Positions 1 through 7,579 of a stretch of 64,000 nucleotides of DNA are shown piece after piece (the stretch's first letter is position 1; every line of letters starts with the position of its first letter). Position numbers and translations under genes: made by a program. The stretch is from an uncultured Pelagibacteraceae bacterium (GTDB lineage Bacteria > Pseudomonadota > Alphaproteobacteria > Pelagibacterales > Pelagibacteraceae), in the NCBI GenBank assembly GCA_902578265.1, contig CACHCA010000005.1, positions 35,742-99,741 of the forward strand. Reading direction: 5' to 3'. A model generated the notes under the pieces. That model ran no database searches. It saw only the letters and a program-made list of their open reading frames with translations, and had not been told where the DNA came from.

Positions 1-1
1 A

Positions 2-439
2 TATAAAGATGGTGATGTAATTATTATTAGATATGAAGGACCAGTTGGTGGACCAGGTATGAGAGAAATGCTTTCAACTACAGGTGCAATTTATGGTCAA
101 GGTAAAGGAGAAAAAGTTGCTTTAATAACTGATGGACGTTTCTCTGGAGCAACTCGGGGATTTTGTGTAGGTCATGTAGGACCTGAGGCTGCTTTAGGTG
201 GTCCTATTGCTCTTTTACGTAATGGAGATGTTATTGATATTGATGCTAAGAAAGGGACTATTAATGTTCGATTAACTAGAGCACAATTAGCTTCAAGAAG
301 ACGAAAATGGAAAGCTAGAAAATCTGATTTTGGATCAGGAACTCTTTGGAAATACGCACAAACTGTTGGACCTGCATATTTAGGAGCACCAACTCATCCT
401 GGTAAGAAAAACGAAGTTAAGGATTATTCAAAAATTTGA
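2..439 (+). CDS. ilvD: Dihydroxy-acid dehydratase, C-terminal part (gene cut by window start)
   Basis: The reading frame is open from base 2 and enters from outside the window, so this is the last 145 residues of a protein normally about 560-610 aa long. IlvD is an iron-sulfur enzyme that dehydrates dihydroxy acids in valine, leucine and isoleucine synthesis. The visible part carries the typical C-terminal motifs: [12 protein letters not shown], then [14 protein letters not shown] and [13 protein letters not shown], which form the C-terminal swivelling domain. The ATG at 59 lies inside the conserved GPGMREM motif and is not a real start. The TGA stop overlaps the ATG of the next gene (TGATG). 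Confidence 0.95.
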   Translation, partial: YKDGDVIIIRYEGPVGGPGMREMLSTTGAIYGQGKGEKVALITDGRFSGATRGFCVGHVGPEAALGGPIALLRNGDVIDIDAKKGTINVRLTRAQLASRRRKWKARKSDFGSGTLWKYAQTVGPAYLGAPTHPGKKNEVKDYSKI

Positions 440-1629
440 TGAAAATTCGCCCGGTTATTTTATGTGGTGGCGCTGGAACAAGACTTTGGCCAAAAGCTAA
501 AAAACATCAAGCAAAACAATTTATAGATTTTGGTAATTGGACTTTGTTGGGAAAAACACTAGAAAGAGTTAAAGCATCTATATATGATGCTCCAATTATT
601 AGTACTAATGCAAAATATTTAAAACAAGTAAAACAACATTTAAAGAAACACAAAATAAGAAAATTTAAGATAGTTTTAGAACCTGCTAAAAGAAATACAG
701 CACCAGCTATATTAAGTACGGCATTAATAAAGGATATACCTAATGAACAACCTTTAATGTTCTTGGCTGCCGATCATTTGATAGAGAAGGTTGCATTATT
801 TAATAAAGCTATCAAAAAAAATCAAAAGAAACTTACTCATAATAATATCTTTATCTTTGGAATTAAACCCAAAATGCCTTCCAGTGAATTTGGTTATTTT
901 TTAACAAAAAATAACAAAGTAACTAGATTTGTAGAAAAACCTAAAGCGGCAAAAGCTAAACAAATAATTAGTAAAAAAGGTTATTGGAATTCTGGAATGT
1001 TTTATTTGAGAAAAGACTCGATCATTAATAATTTTAAAAAATACCAGCCAAATATTTATCGAAACTGCAATAACGCTTTAATAAAAGCAAAATATAAAAG
1101 TAACGTGTATTATTTAAACAAACAAGCATTCACCAAAGCAACAGCTAAGTCTTTTGACTATGCAATATTAGAAAAAACTAAAGATATAAATGCTATCAAG
1201 TTGGATATTCCTTGGTCTGATTTAGGATCTTGGAAAGAAATCTGTAAAATGTACGGAAGAAATAAGAAACATTATTATAAAAAGAAAAATGTATTCCATA
1301 AACCTTGGGGTAGTTATGTTAATTTATTTAATGGTAAAGGATTCTTGATAAAAGAACTATATGTAAAACCTAAAGGTATATTAAGTCTTCAGAAACATCA
1401 TCATAGAGCTGAACACTGGGTAGTAACCCAAGGTAAACCTAAAATTACGTTAGATAAAAAATATTTTACCATGAAACCTGATGAAACTATTTTTATACCA
1501 TTAGGTGCAATCCATAGAATAGAAAACCCATATAAAAAACCAGTAAAAATAATTGAAGCACAAGTAGGCTCAATTTTAAAAGAAACTGATATAGTTAGAT
1601 ACCAAGATATTTATGGAAGAATAAAATAA
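439..1629 (+). CDS. manC: Mannose-1-phosphate guanylyltransferase / mannose-6-phosphate isomerase
   Basis: Bifunctional type II enzyme that makes GDP-mannose for surface polysaccharides. The nucleotidyltransferase signature (LCGGAGTRLWP, residues about 8-18) is followed by the sugar-binding FVEKP motif. The C-terminal third is a cupin isomerase domain with KPWGSY, the metal-binding HHHRAEHW, and IPLGAIHRIENP. At 396 aa it is shorter than the usual 460-480 aa, mostly in the central region. A TTG at 436 would add one residue, but the ATG at 439 overlaps the ilvD stop and is the better start. It converges tail to tail with the next gene with no gap. The lysine-rich composition suits an A+T-rich genome. 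Confidence 0.88.
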   Translation: MKIRPVILCGGAGTRLWPKAKKHQAKQFIDFGNWTLLGKTLERVKASIYDAPIISTNAKYLKQVKQHLKKHKIRKFKIVLEPAKRNTAPAILSTALIKDIPNEQPLMFLAADHLIEKVALFNKAIKKNQKKLTHNNIFIFGIKPKMPSSEFGYFLTKNNKVTRFVEKPKAAKAKQIISKKGYWNSGMFYLRKDSIINNFKKYQPNIYRNCNNALIKAKYKSNVYYLNKQAFTKATAKSFDYAILEKTKDINAIKLDIPWSDLGSWKEICKMYGRNKKHYYKKKNVFHKPWGSYVNLFNGKGFLIKELYVKPKGILSLQKHHHRAEHWVVTQGKPKITLDKKYFTMKPDETIFIPLGAIHRIENPYKKPVKIIEAQVGSILKETDIVRYQDIYGRIK

Positions 1630-2514
1630 TTATTTTACAAGAAAATTCACTTTTTTATTTGATAGATTTAAATGAATTTTTTTATATGAACCAAAATTAT
1701 CTCCATCAATTTGAACAGGTATCAAATCATTTCCATCAATTGTAATGTTTTGTGCATAAGTAGTAATAACATTTTTATTTTTACTTAAATCACCATTAAG
1801 AATTATTAAAAAAATTGAATATAATAAACTAATCCTAGTCAAATCTTTAAATATATAGGTGACTAATCTCTCTTCAAAAATATTTGTTTTATTTATTTTA
1901 TGATGTCCAGCGTAATATTTGGTATTTGAGGATAATATCCAGTCTGCTTGATAAAATTGACCATCAAAAGTGACATTTAACTTTTTATTATTCATAAACA
2001 AGAAATATTGAAAACCTTTGATACCAAATATAATTTTACCTAGAATCTTTTTAATTTTTGAATTAATTGAATGAACAATTTTTGCATCCCATCCTATACC
2101 AGCCATTAAAAAGAAATAATTATCGTTAATTTTTACAAGATTAGAGGATTTATAATTATTAGAAACCAACACATTTACTATATCATCAACTTTTTTATTC
2201 ATTGATAATTCAGCTTGAAGCAAATTTGCAGTGCCAGCAGGAATATAACCTATGGCAAAATCGTCTTTAAAATCAAAATTATTTTTAATTAATTCATTAA
2301 TTGCAAAAGAAACTGAACCATCACCACCAGCTACTATTAGTCGATCATAATTTTTTTGATTAAAATTTTTGAAAATTTTCTTAGCTTGATTTATTGTTTT
2401 TGTTTCAAAGTAGTCTACAGAAATATTCTCTTTTAACTTAGATAAAATCCTATTTATGAATATAGATTTTCTTCCAGAGGAAGAATTCAAATTATAAATC
2501 AAACAACATAACAT
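1630..2514 (-). CDS. Diacylglycerol kinase family lipid kinase (DagK/YegS type)
   Basis: 294 aa. The catalytic fold shows the nucleotide-binding GGDGSVSFAINEL near residues 63-75 and a second motif PAGTANLL near 97, both diagnostic of the DAGKc family. The C-terminal half matches the family's beta-sandwich. Family members phosphorylate diacylglycerol to phosphatidic acid or act on related lipids; substrate cannot be read from sequence. It diverges from the PlcP-like gene at 2613 across a 98-base gap holding a Pho-box-like repeat. That placement suggests handling of the diacylglycerol released by PlcP, which is an inference. Confidence 0.82.
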   Translation of the reverse strand: MLCCLIYNLNSSSGRKSIFINRILSKLKENISVDYFETKTINQAKKIFKNFNQKNYDRLIVAGGDGSVSFAINELIKNNFDFKDDFAIGYIPAGTANLLQAELSMNKKVDDIVNVLVSNNYKSSNLVKINDNYFFLMAGIGWDAKIVHSINSKIKKILGKIIFGIKGFQYFLFMNNKKLNVTFDGQFYQADWILSSNTKYYAGHHKINKTNIFEERLVTYIFKDLTRISLLYSIFLIILNGDLSKNKNVITTYAQNITIDGNDLIPVQIDGDNFGSYKKIHLNLSNKKVNFLVK

Positions 2515-2533
2515 AATTAATCCTTAAAAAATT

Positions 2534-2551
2534 TTTAACAAATTTGTAACA
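2534..2551 (+). promoter_or_regulatory. Candidate Pho box upstream of plcP
   Basis: Two 7-base direct repeats, TTTAACA at 2534 and TGTAACA at 2545, are spaced exactly 11 bases start to start (spacer AATT). This is the geometry of PhoB binding sites, and the 7-mers match those upstream of pstS at 6359. The repeats point toward the forward gene at 2613, leaving about 60 bases to its start. PhoB binding is inferred. Confidence 0.55.
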
Positions 2552-2612
2552 TTCAAATGAAATAAGAAGTACATGATTCGTGTTACAGTTGTATTAAAAT
2601 ATAGGTCTTTAA

Positions 2613-3425
2613 ATGCCTAATTTACTTAAATATAAAAGTATATTTATTTCTGATGTTCATTTAGGTACCAAGGGTTGTCAGGCGAAAAAACTTTTAGAGT
2701 TTTTTAAAAACTCAAGATCCGAAAATCTTTATCTTGTAGGGGACATTATAGATATCTGGGAAATGCAAAAAAGTTTTTTTTGGCCTCAAGAACATAATGA
2801 TGTAATCCAAAAAATTTTAAGAAAAGCTAGACATGGTACCAAAGTTTTCTACATAATGGGTAATCATGACGAAATGTTAAGAAAATTTATTCCAATGCAT
2901 TTTGGTGACATCCATATGGTTAATAGAGTTATTCATGAAACAAATGCAGGAAAAAAATATGTTGTTGTTCATGGTGATGCTTGGGATGGTGTTATGAAAC
3001 ATGCTAAATGGTTATCTAAACTTGGATCAATAGCCTATAATTTACTATTAAAATTAAATGTAATAATTAATTTTTTTAGAAGATTGAGAGGAAAAGAATA
3101 TTGGTCTCTTGCAAAATTTTTAAAGTATAAAGTCAAAAATGCAGTTAAATATATTGGTGAATATGAAAAAACACTTTCAGATTATGCAAAAAGAAAAAAA
3201 TTTGATGGAATTATTTGTGGCCACATCCATCATGCTGAGGATAGAGACTTTAATGGGGTCAATTATTTAAATTGTGGAGACTGGGTTGAATCTTGTACCG
3301 CATTAGCCGAAAATTATGATGGTAGTTTTGAAATATTATATTGGGACAAAATAAGAGAACAATATTTAGACGATAAAGAAATAATTAAACCAATTAAAAC
3401 TGAAGAATTAAAAAAAGCTTCATAA
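2613..3425 (+). CDS. plcP: PlcP-like metallophosphoesterase (phospholipase C type, COG2908)
   Basis: 270 aa calcineurin-like phosphoesterase with all metal-binding blocks: FISDVHLG (about 11-18), LVGDIIDIWE (about 41-50), IMGNHDEML (about 81-89), VVVHGDAWD (about 118-126) and ICGHIHHAE (about 201-209). COG2908 also contains LpxH, the UDP-2,3-diacylglucosamine hydrolase. Here it is followed after 3 bases by a diacylglycerol-type glycosyltransferase and preceded by a Pho-box-like repeat. That is the arrangement known for PlcP in marine bacteria, where it removes phospholipid head groups under phosphate starvation and leaves diacylglycerol. The PlcP call rests on this context; LpxH-like activity is the main alternative. 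Confidence 0.8.
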   Translation: MPNLLKYKSIFISDVHLGTKGCQAKKLLEFFKNSRSENLYLVGDIIDIWEMQKSFFWPQEHNDVIQKILRKARHGTKVFYIMGNHDEMLRKFIPMHFGDIHMVNRVIHETNAGKKYVVVHGDAWDGVMKHAKWLSKLGSIAYNLLLKLNVIINFFRRLRGKEYWSLAKFLKYKVKNAVKYIGEYEKTLSDYAKRKKFDGIICGHIHHAEDRDFNGVNYLNCGDWVESCTALAENYDGSFEILYWDKIREQYLDDKEIIKPIKTEELKKAS

Positions 3426-3428
3426 TTA

Positions 3429-4436
3429 ATGAAAATTTTAATTGCTACAGATGCATATTTTCCACAAGTAAATGGTGTCGTAAGAACCTTACATGAAACA
3501 GGTAATGTATTAAAAGAACAAGGTCATAGAATAGAATATATTACACCTGACTTATTTTTTACTTTTCCGATGCCGAAATATAATGAAATTAAGCTGTCTA
3601 TAAATGTATGGCCAAGAGTTGGTAATTTAATAAAGAAAATCAATCCAGATGCAATTCATATCGCTACCGAAGGCCCGATAGGCACTATGGCAAGAAGATA
3701 TTGTTTAAAAAATAATCTAAAGTTTACTACGAGTTTCCATACAAGATTTGATAAATATCTAAAACTTTACTTTCCTATTATACCAGCAAAATGGGCTGAA
3801 AAATTCTTAGCAAATTTTCATAATAAGGCTGAGAGAATTTTAGTAACTACAGAGTCTATGAGAAAAGAATTAATCGATATAGGTATAGATGACAATAAAA
3901 TGATTACTTGGACTAGAGGAGGAAATCATGGAGCTTTTAAGAACCCTAAAAAAATTGATTTACCTCATAAAAGACCTATTTGGATTTATGTTGGAAGAGT
4001 TGCAGTTGAAAAAAACATAAGAGCTTTTTTAGAATGTGATTTAGAAGGTACAAAAATAATTATAGGAAAAGGACCTGATTTAAAAAAATTGAAAAAAGAA
4101 TTCCCTAAAGATATTTTTTTAGGAGAAAAAACAAATGGTGAATTAGCATCACATTTTGCATCCTCTGATGTTTTTGTTTTCCCTAGTAAAACAGATACAT
4201 TTGGAATTGTAGTTACAGAAGCTTTAAATTGTGGAACACCTGTTGCTGCGTATCCTGTTCCAGGTCCTAAAGATATATTTGAAGGATCCAAAATAAATTG
4301 TTTAGATGATGATCTTAAAGTATCAGCCCAAAAAGCTTTAAAAGTTGACAGAAATGATTGTCTTGAATTTGCAAAAAAATTCACTTGGGAAGAAACAGCA
4401 AAAATATTTTTTAACAATATTTCACCAAATCATTAG
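3429..4436 (+). CDS. Glycosyltransferase family 4, Agt/SQD2-like (probable diacylglycerol glycosyltransferase)
   Basis: 335 aa GT-B glycosyltransferase. The N-terminus TDAYFPQVNGVVRTL matches the SQD2/SqdX-like and diacylglycerol glucosyltransferase group. The C-terminal half has IYVGRVAVEKNI, IIGKGPDL, and the donor-site block FVFPSKTDTFGIVVTEALNCGTPVAAYPVPGP. It starts 3 bases after plcP, so the two are almost surely co-transcribed. Known PlcP-Agt pairs convert diacylglycerol to glucosyl- or glucuronosyl-diacylglycerol to replace phospholipids when phosphate is scarce. Sugar donor and exact product cannot be read from sequence. Confidence 0.82.
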   Translation: MKILIATDAYFPQVNGVVRTLHETGNVLKEQGHRIEYITPDLFFTFPMPKYNEIKLSINVWPRVGNLIKKINPDAIHIATEGPIGTMARRYCLKNNLKFTTSFHTRFDKYLKLYFPIIPAKWAEKFLANFHNKAERILVTTESMRKELIDIGIDDNKMITWTRGGNHGAFKNPKKIDLPHKRPIWIYVGRVAVEKNIRAFLECDLEGTKIIIGKGPDLKKLKKEFPKDIFLGEKTNGELASHFASSDVFVFPSKTDTFGIVVTEALNCGTPVAAYPVPGPKDIFEGSKINCLDDDLKVSAQKALKVDRNDCLEFAKKFTWEETAKIFFNNISPNH

Positions 4437-4501
4437 TTAATTTTTCCTTAATTTATTTGCATTAAAAAGTGTAATGATGCAAAATTAAGCCATCTAAATT
4501 T

Positions 4502-5647
4502 ATGGAATATTTCGTCATTCTACTTATAGTTGTGATAGTTTATCTTCTCTATTTACTTAATCAAAAAAAAAATAAATCAATAAATACCGCTACAATAGTT
4601 AATAAAAGAGAAGAAAAAACAAAAAGAGTAATTATTGATGAGCTTGAAGATCAATTTTTTGCATTAAATAAATTTAACATAATTAAATATGCCAATCCAA
4701 GTGCATTAAAAAGATTTGGAAGTAATTTAATTGATAAAAACATATCTTCTATAATTCGAAAACCAGAATTAATAGAAAATATTGAAAAAGCTATCGTAGA
4801 AAATAAAACAAAAAATATCGATGTTGAAATAGACCTCCCATCATATCAATTCTATAAAATTTATATTATTCCTGGCCCAACTCATTTGTTTACTGAACCA
4901 GACTCTGTTGTGTTATTTTTAAAAGATTTTACTGAAATTACAAAAGCACAAAAATTTAAAACTGATTTTGTAGCAAATGTAAGCCATGAATTAAGAACAC
5001 CTTTAATGGCAATCAAAGGATCACTAGAAACAATTGAGGGCCCAGCGTCTGATGATGAAAAGGCTAAAAAAAAATTTATGAAAATAATGACTGATCAATC
5101 AAATAGAATGGAAAATTTAATTAATGATCTTTTAATACTCACAAGAATTGAATTAGAAGAACACATAAGGCCAAACTCTTTGGTTGACATAAATGATCTT
5201 TTCAAAACAATCATCAGTAATTTTGAGATTATTTTAAAAAGAAAGAAATTAAATATTAATTTATCTCTCGCCAATCCAACAGTTGTTATTGGAGATGAAA
5301 AAAAATTACAAACTGTTTTTTCTAATCTTTTAGATAATGCAATTAAGTATTCAAAGGAAAATAAGTCTATTTTTATATCAAGCAAAATTAGCGATGGTAA
5401 ATTGTTAGAAAAAAATTTTATGATCAGTATTAAAGACGAAGGTGTTGGCATTCCTCAAAGATATATTTCTAGAATTACAGAAAGATTTTTTAGGGTAGAT
5501 CTTGAACAAAGTAACAAGGTTGGTGGAACCGGTTTAGGATTAGCTATTGTTAAACATATAGTTACTCAACATCGTGGACACTATGAGATTCTAAGTGAGG
5601 AAAACCAAGGAACTGAAATTCAAATTTATTTACCAGCGAAAACTTAA
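4502..5647 (+). CDS. phoR: Phosphate regulon sensor histidine kinase PhoR
   Basis: 381 aa. One N-terminal membrane helix (about 3-19), then a PAS-like region, then HisKA with phosphoacceptor His162 in FVANVSHELRTPL. The ATPase domain follows with N box NLLDNAIKYS, G1 DEGVGIP, F box ERFFRV and G2 GGTGLGLAIVKHI. There is no periplasmic sensor domain, as expected for PhoR, which senses phosphate through PstSCAB-PhoU. It sits upstream of pstS and several kb from its partner phoB, with the Pst genes between them. The 65-base gap upstream contains no convincing Pho box. Confidence 0.9.
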   Translation: MEYFVILLIVVIVYLLYLLNQKKNKSINTATIVNKREEKTKRVIIDELEDQFFALNKFNIIKYANPSALKRFGSNLIDKNISSIIRKPELIENIEKAIVENKTKNIDVEIDLPSYQFYKIYIIPGPTHLFTEPDSVVLFLKDFTEITKAQKFKTDFVANVSHELRTPLMAIKGSLETIEGPASDDEKAKKKFMKIMTDQSNRMENLINDLLILTRIELEEHIRPNSLVDINDLFKTIISNFEIILKRKKLNINLSLANPTVVIGDEKKLQTVFSNLLDNAIKYSKENKSIFISSKISDGKLLEKNFMISIKDEGVGIPQRYISRITERFFRVDLEQSNKVGGTGLGLAIVKHIVTQHRGHYEILSEENQGTEIQIYLPAKT

Positions 5648-5665
5648 ATTTAAAAAATATTATAT

Positions 5666-5694
5666 TGTAATAGTTTTAGAAGGTTTTTTTAACA
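5666..5694 (+). promoter_or_regulatory. Weak Pho-box-like repeats upstream of the unknown secreted protein gene
   Basis: TGTAATA at 5666 and TTTAACA at 5688 lie 22 bases apart, twice the 11-base period seen at pstS, but the 7-mer between them (5677) does not match. TTTAACA ends 44 bases before the start at 5739. This could be a degenerate PhoB site or chance in A+T-rich DNA. Confidence 0.25.
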
Positions 5695-5738
5695 ATTCTT
5701 TACTTGATTAATGTTAATCTTTTAATTAATTTTTTTAT

Positions 5739-6347
5739 ATGGTTAAAATATTCAAAAATATTTTGATTTTTGCTTTTTTATTAAGCTCTATAACAACAAG
5801 TGTTTTTTCTAAAGATATCACAACATTATTAAGAAATCAGCAACTTACAGTTTTTGATATTGGAATTTTTAGATTAGAGGCAGATTTGAAAACTTCATAT
5901 CCTTCTATTAAAGATCATTTAGAAGTTACTGAAGCTGAATTTTATACAGACGTAGTTACCTCGTATTCTAAAAATTCAATTGATTTAATTGTTTCTGTTC
6001 CTATGAATAGAAATCTCAAGAAGGAAAATTATTTTTCAGATTCTTTTAGATGTAGGAATATTTTTAATTCTGTAAGAGATTTTTTATTGAGGAATGAAAA
6101 TTTGAGTAATTATAGATATACTATGGCTACAAGCTATTTAACCTCTATATTTTCAACCCCAAGTTCATGGCCAAGCTGGAGATATGATGAAGAAATTAGA
6201 GAGGAATTAGTAAACTTAGTAAAACTAGAAATAACTTTACGTCCAACCAAAGAACTAGCTCTTAATGAACAGGTAAACCCTGTTTCATGTATTGGTGGCT
6301 TAGAAACTGATATTAATCAAATAATTATATCAAAAAAATACAACTAA
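5739..6347 (+). CDS. Unknown secreted protein between phoR and pstS
   Basis: 202 aa, family not recognised. The N-terminus is a signal peptide: KIFKN, a hydrophobic stretch to about residue 20, and a likely cleavage near VFS-KD. The mature part is mixed and ends with a possible disulfide pair (Cys in SFRCRN and in VSCIGG). There are no membrane helices after the leader and no known catalytic motif, so it is probably periplasmic or outer-membrane associated. It lies between phoR and pstS in the same direction, which suggests a role in phosphate acquisition. A divergent periplasmic accessory protein is possible; no function is assigned. Confidence 0.7.
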   Translation: MVKIFKNILIFAFLLSSITTSVFSKDITTLLRNQQLTVFDIGIFRLEADLKTSYPSIKDHLEVTEAEFYTDVVTSYSKNSIDLIVSVPMNRNLKKENYFSDSFRCRNIFNSVRDFLLRNENLSNYRYTMATSYLTSIFSTPSSWPSWRYDEEIREELVNLVKLEITLRPTKELALNEQVNPVSCIGGLETDINQIIISKKYN

Positions 6348-6358
6348 AAAGTTACCTT

Positions 6359-6387
6359 TTTAACAAAAGTGTAACAATTCTGTAATA
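6359..6387 (+). promoter_or_regulatory. Candidate triple Pho box and promoter of pstS
   Basis: Three 7-base direct repeats, TTTAACA (6359), TGTAACA (6370) and TGTAATA (6381), have an exact 11-base period. The first two are identical to the plcP pair. The third may double as an extended -10 (TG followed by TAATAT at 6383-6388), which would give a leader of about 55 bases before pstS. PhoB binding is inferred from spacing and from the downstream gene. Confidence 0.65.
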
Positions 6388-6456
6388 TTAAAGATTCAAT
6401 AAATTTATACGAGTCAATCATCTTTTAATTAATAAATAACGAAAGGATTAAAAATA

Positions 6457-7488
6457 ATGAAAAAACTAACTATAGTAATTGCTTCTTTAGTTGCACTTTC
6501 AATTGCAACTGTTGCTCAAGCAAGAGATCAAATTAAGATAGTTGGTTCTTCTACAGTATTCCCTTATGCAACAGTTGTTGCTGAAAGATTTGGTGGTTCA
6601 GGATTTAAAACTCCTGTAATCGAGTCTACTGGTACTGGTGGTGGAGCTAAACTATTCTGTGCTGGTGTAGGTGAACAACATCCAGATATTACAAATGCAT
6701 CAAGAGCTATGAAAGATAAAGAAAAAGCTCTATGTAAGAAAAATGGTGTTAATGATATCGTTGAGATCGTAATTGGTAACGATGGTATTACATTAGCTTA
6801 CAGCAAAGATGCAAAACCAGTAAACTTTACTAAAGAACAATTATATTTAGCACTTGCTGCTCATACAGTTGTTGATGGTAAATTAGTTCCAAATATTTAT
6901 AAAACTTGGGACCAAATTGACCCTAGCTTACCAAAACAAAAAATTTCAGTGATGATCCCACCAGGAACATCAGGAACTAGAGATGCTTGGAATTCTTTAG
7001 TAATGAAAAAAGGTATGACTAAAGAAGCTAAAGCTCTTTATAAAGCTGGTTTTGAAGCTGGAAATAAAAAATACAAAAAACCTCAAAAACTTTACAGAGA
7101 AGATGGTGCTGCTATTGAAGTTGGAGAAAACGATAGTTTAATCATCCAAAAGTTAACTCAAGATAAAGAAATGTTTGGTTTCTTTGGTTTCAGTTATTTC
7201 TTAGCTGCAAAAGATAAATTGCAAGCAGCAAGTATTGATGGTGGACAACCGTCATTAAAGTCTATTCAAGACTACAGTTATGCTGTTGCTAGACCTTTAT
7301 TCTTCTACGTGAAAAAAGCACACGTTGGAGTAATTCCAGGCTTACATGAGTTTGTGAAAGAATTCACAACTAAGAAAGCTATTGGAAAAGGTGGTTACTT
7401 AGCAGACATTGGTTTAGTGCCATTAGACTCTAAGTTGTATAAAACAACTAGAACTAATGCTACGAAGCTAGTTGCTATGGGTAATTAA
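6457..7488 (+). CDS. pstS: Phosphate ABC transporter substrate-binding protein PstS
   Basis: 343 aa periplasmic phosphate-binding protein. It has a clear signal peptide ending near VAQA-RDQ. The mature start IKIVGSSTVFPYATVVAERFG, then STGTGGGAKLFC and IPPGTSGTRDAW, are the phosphate-coordinating loops of the alphaproteobacterial PstS type. A Shine-Dalgarno AAAGGA precedes the ATG. The gene has its own Pho-box array upstream and a hairpin terminator downstream, so it can be expressed far above the rest of the pst genes, as is usual for binding proteins. Confidence 0.96.
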   Translation: MKKLTIVIASLVALSIATVAQARDQIKIVGSSTVFPYATVVAERFGGSGFKTPVIESTGTGGGAKLFCAGVGEQHPDITNASRAMKDKEKALCKKNGVNDIVEIVIGNDGITLAYSKDAKPVNFTKEQLYLALAAHTVVDGKLVPNIYKTWDQIDPSLPKQKISVMIPPGTSGTRDAWNSLVMKKGMTKEAKALYKAGFEAGNKKYKKPQKLYREDGAAIEVGENDSLIIQKLTQDKEMFGFFGFSYFLAAKDKLQAASIDGGQPSLKSIQDYSYAVARPLFFYVKKAHVGVIPGLHEFVKEFTTKKAIGKGGYLADIGLVPLDSKLYKTTRTNATKLVAMGN

Positions 7489-7512
7489 TTATTCCTCAGT
7501 TAACAAATGATT

Positions 7513-7544
7513 AAAAAGGGGGTCTTTTTAGACCCCTTTTTTTT
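7513..7544 (+). terminator. Hairpin terminator/attenuator between pstS and pstC
   Basis: GGGGTC pairs with GACCCC across a TTTTTA loop. The flanking A run before and T run after extend the stem past a single unpaired G and supply the U-tract. It lies 24 bases after the pstS stop and 36 before the pstC start. Partial read-through would keep PstS high and the membrane parts low. Confidence 0.85.
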
Positions 7545-7579
7545 AAAAAAAGAGTAAAGTCCTCACTTAAGGAGATTCT

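Noticed and set aside
4456..4483. TTTGCAT and ATGCAAA inverted repeat upstream of phoR
   Set aside because: Seven-base arms with a 14-base gap in A+T-rich DNA; no second copy and no family of regulators to connect it to.
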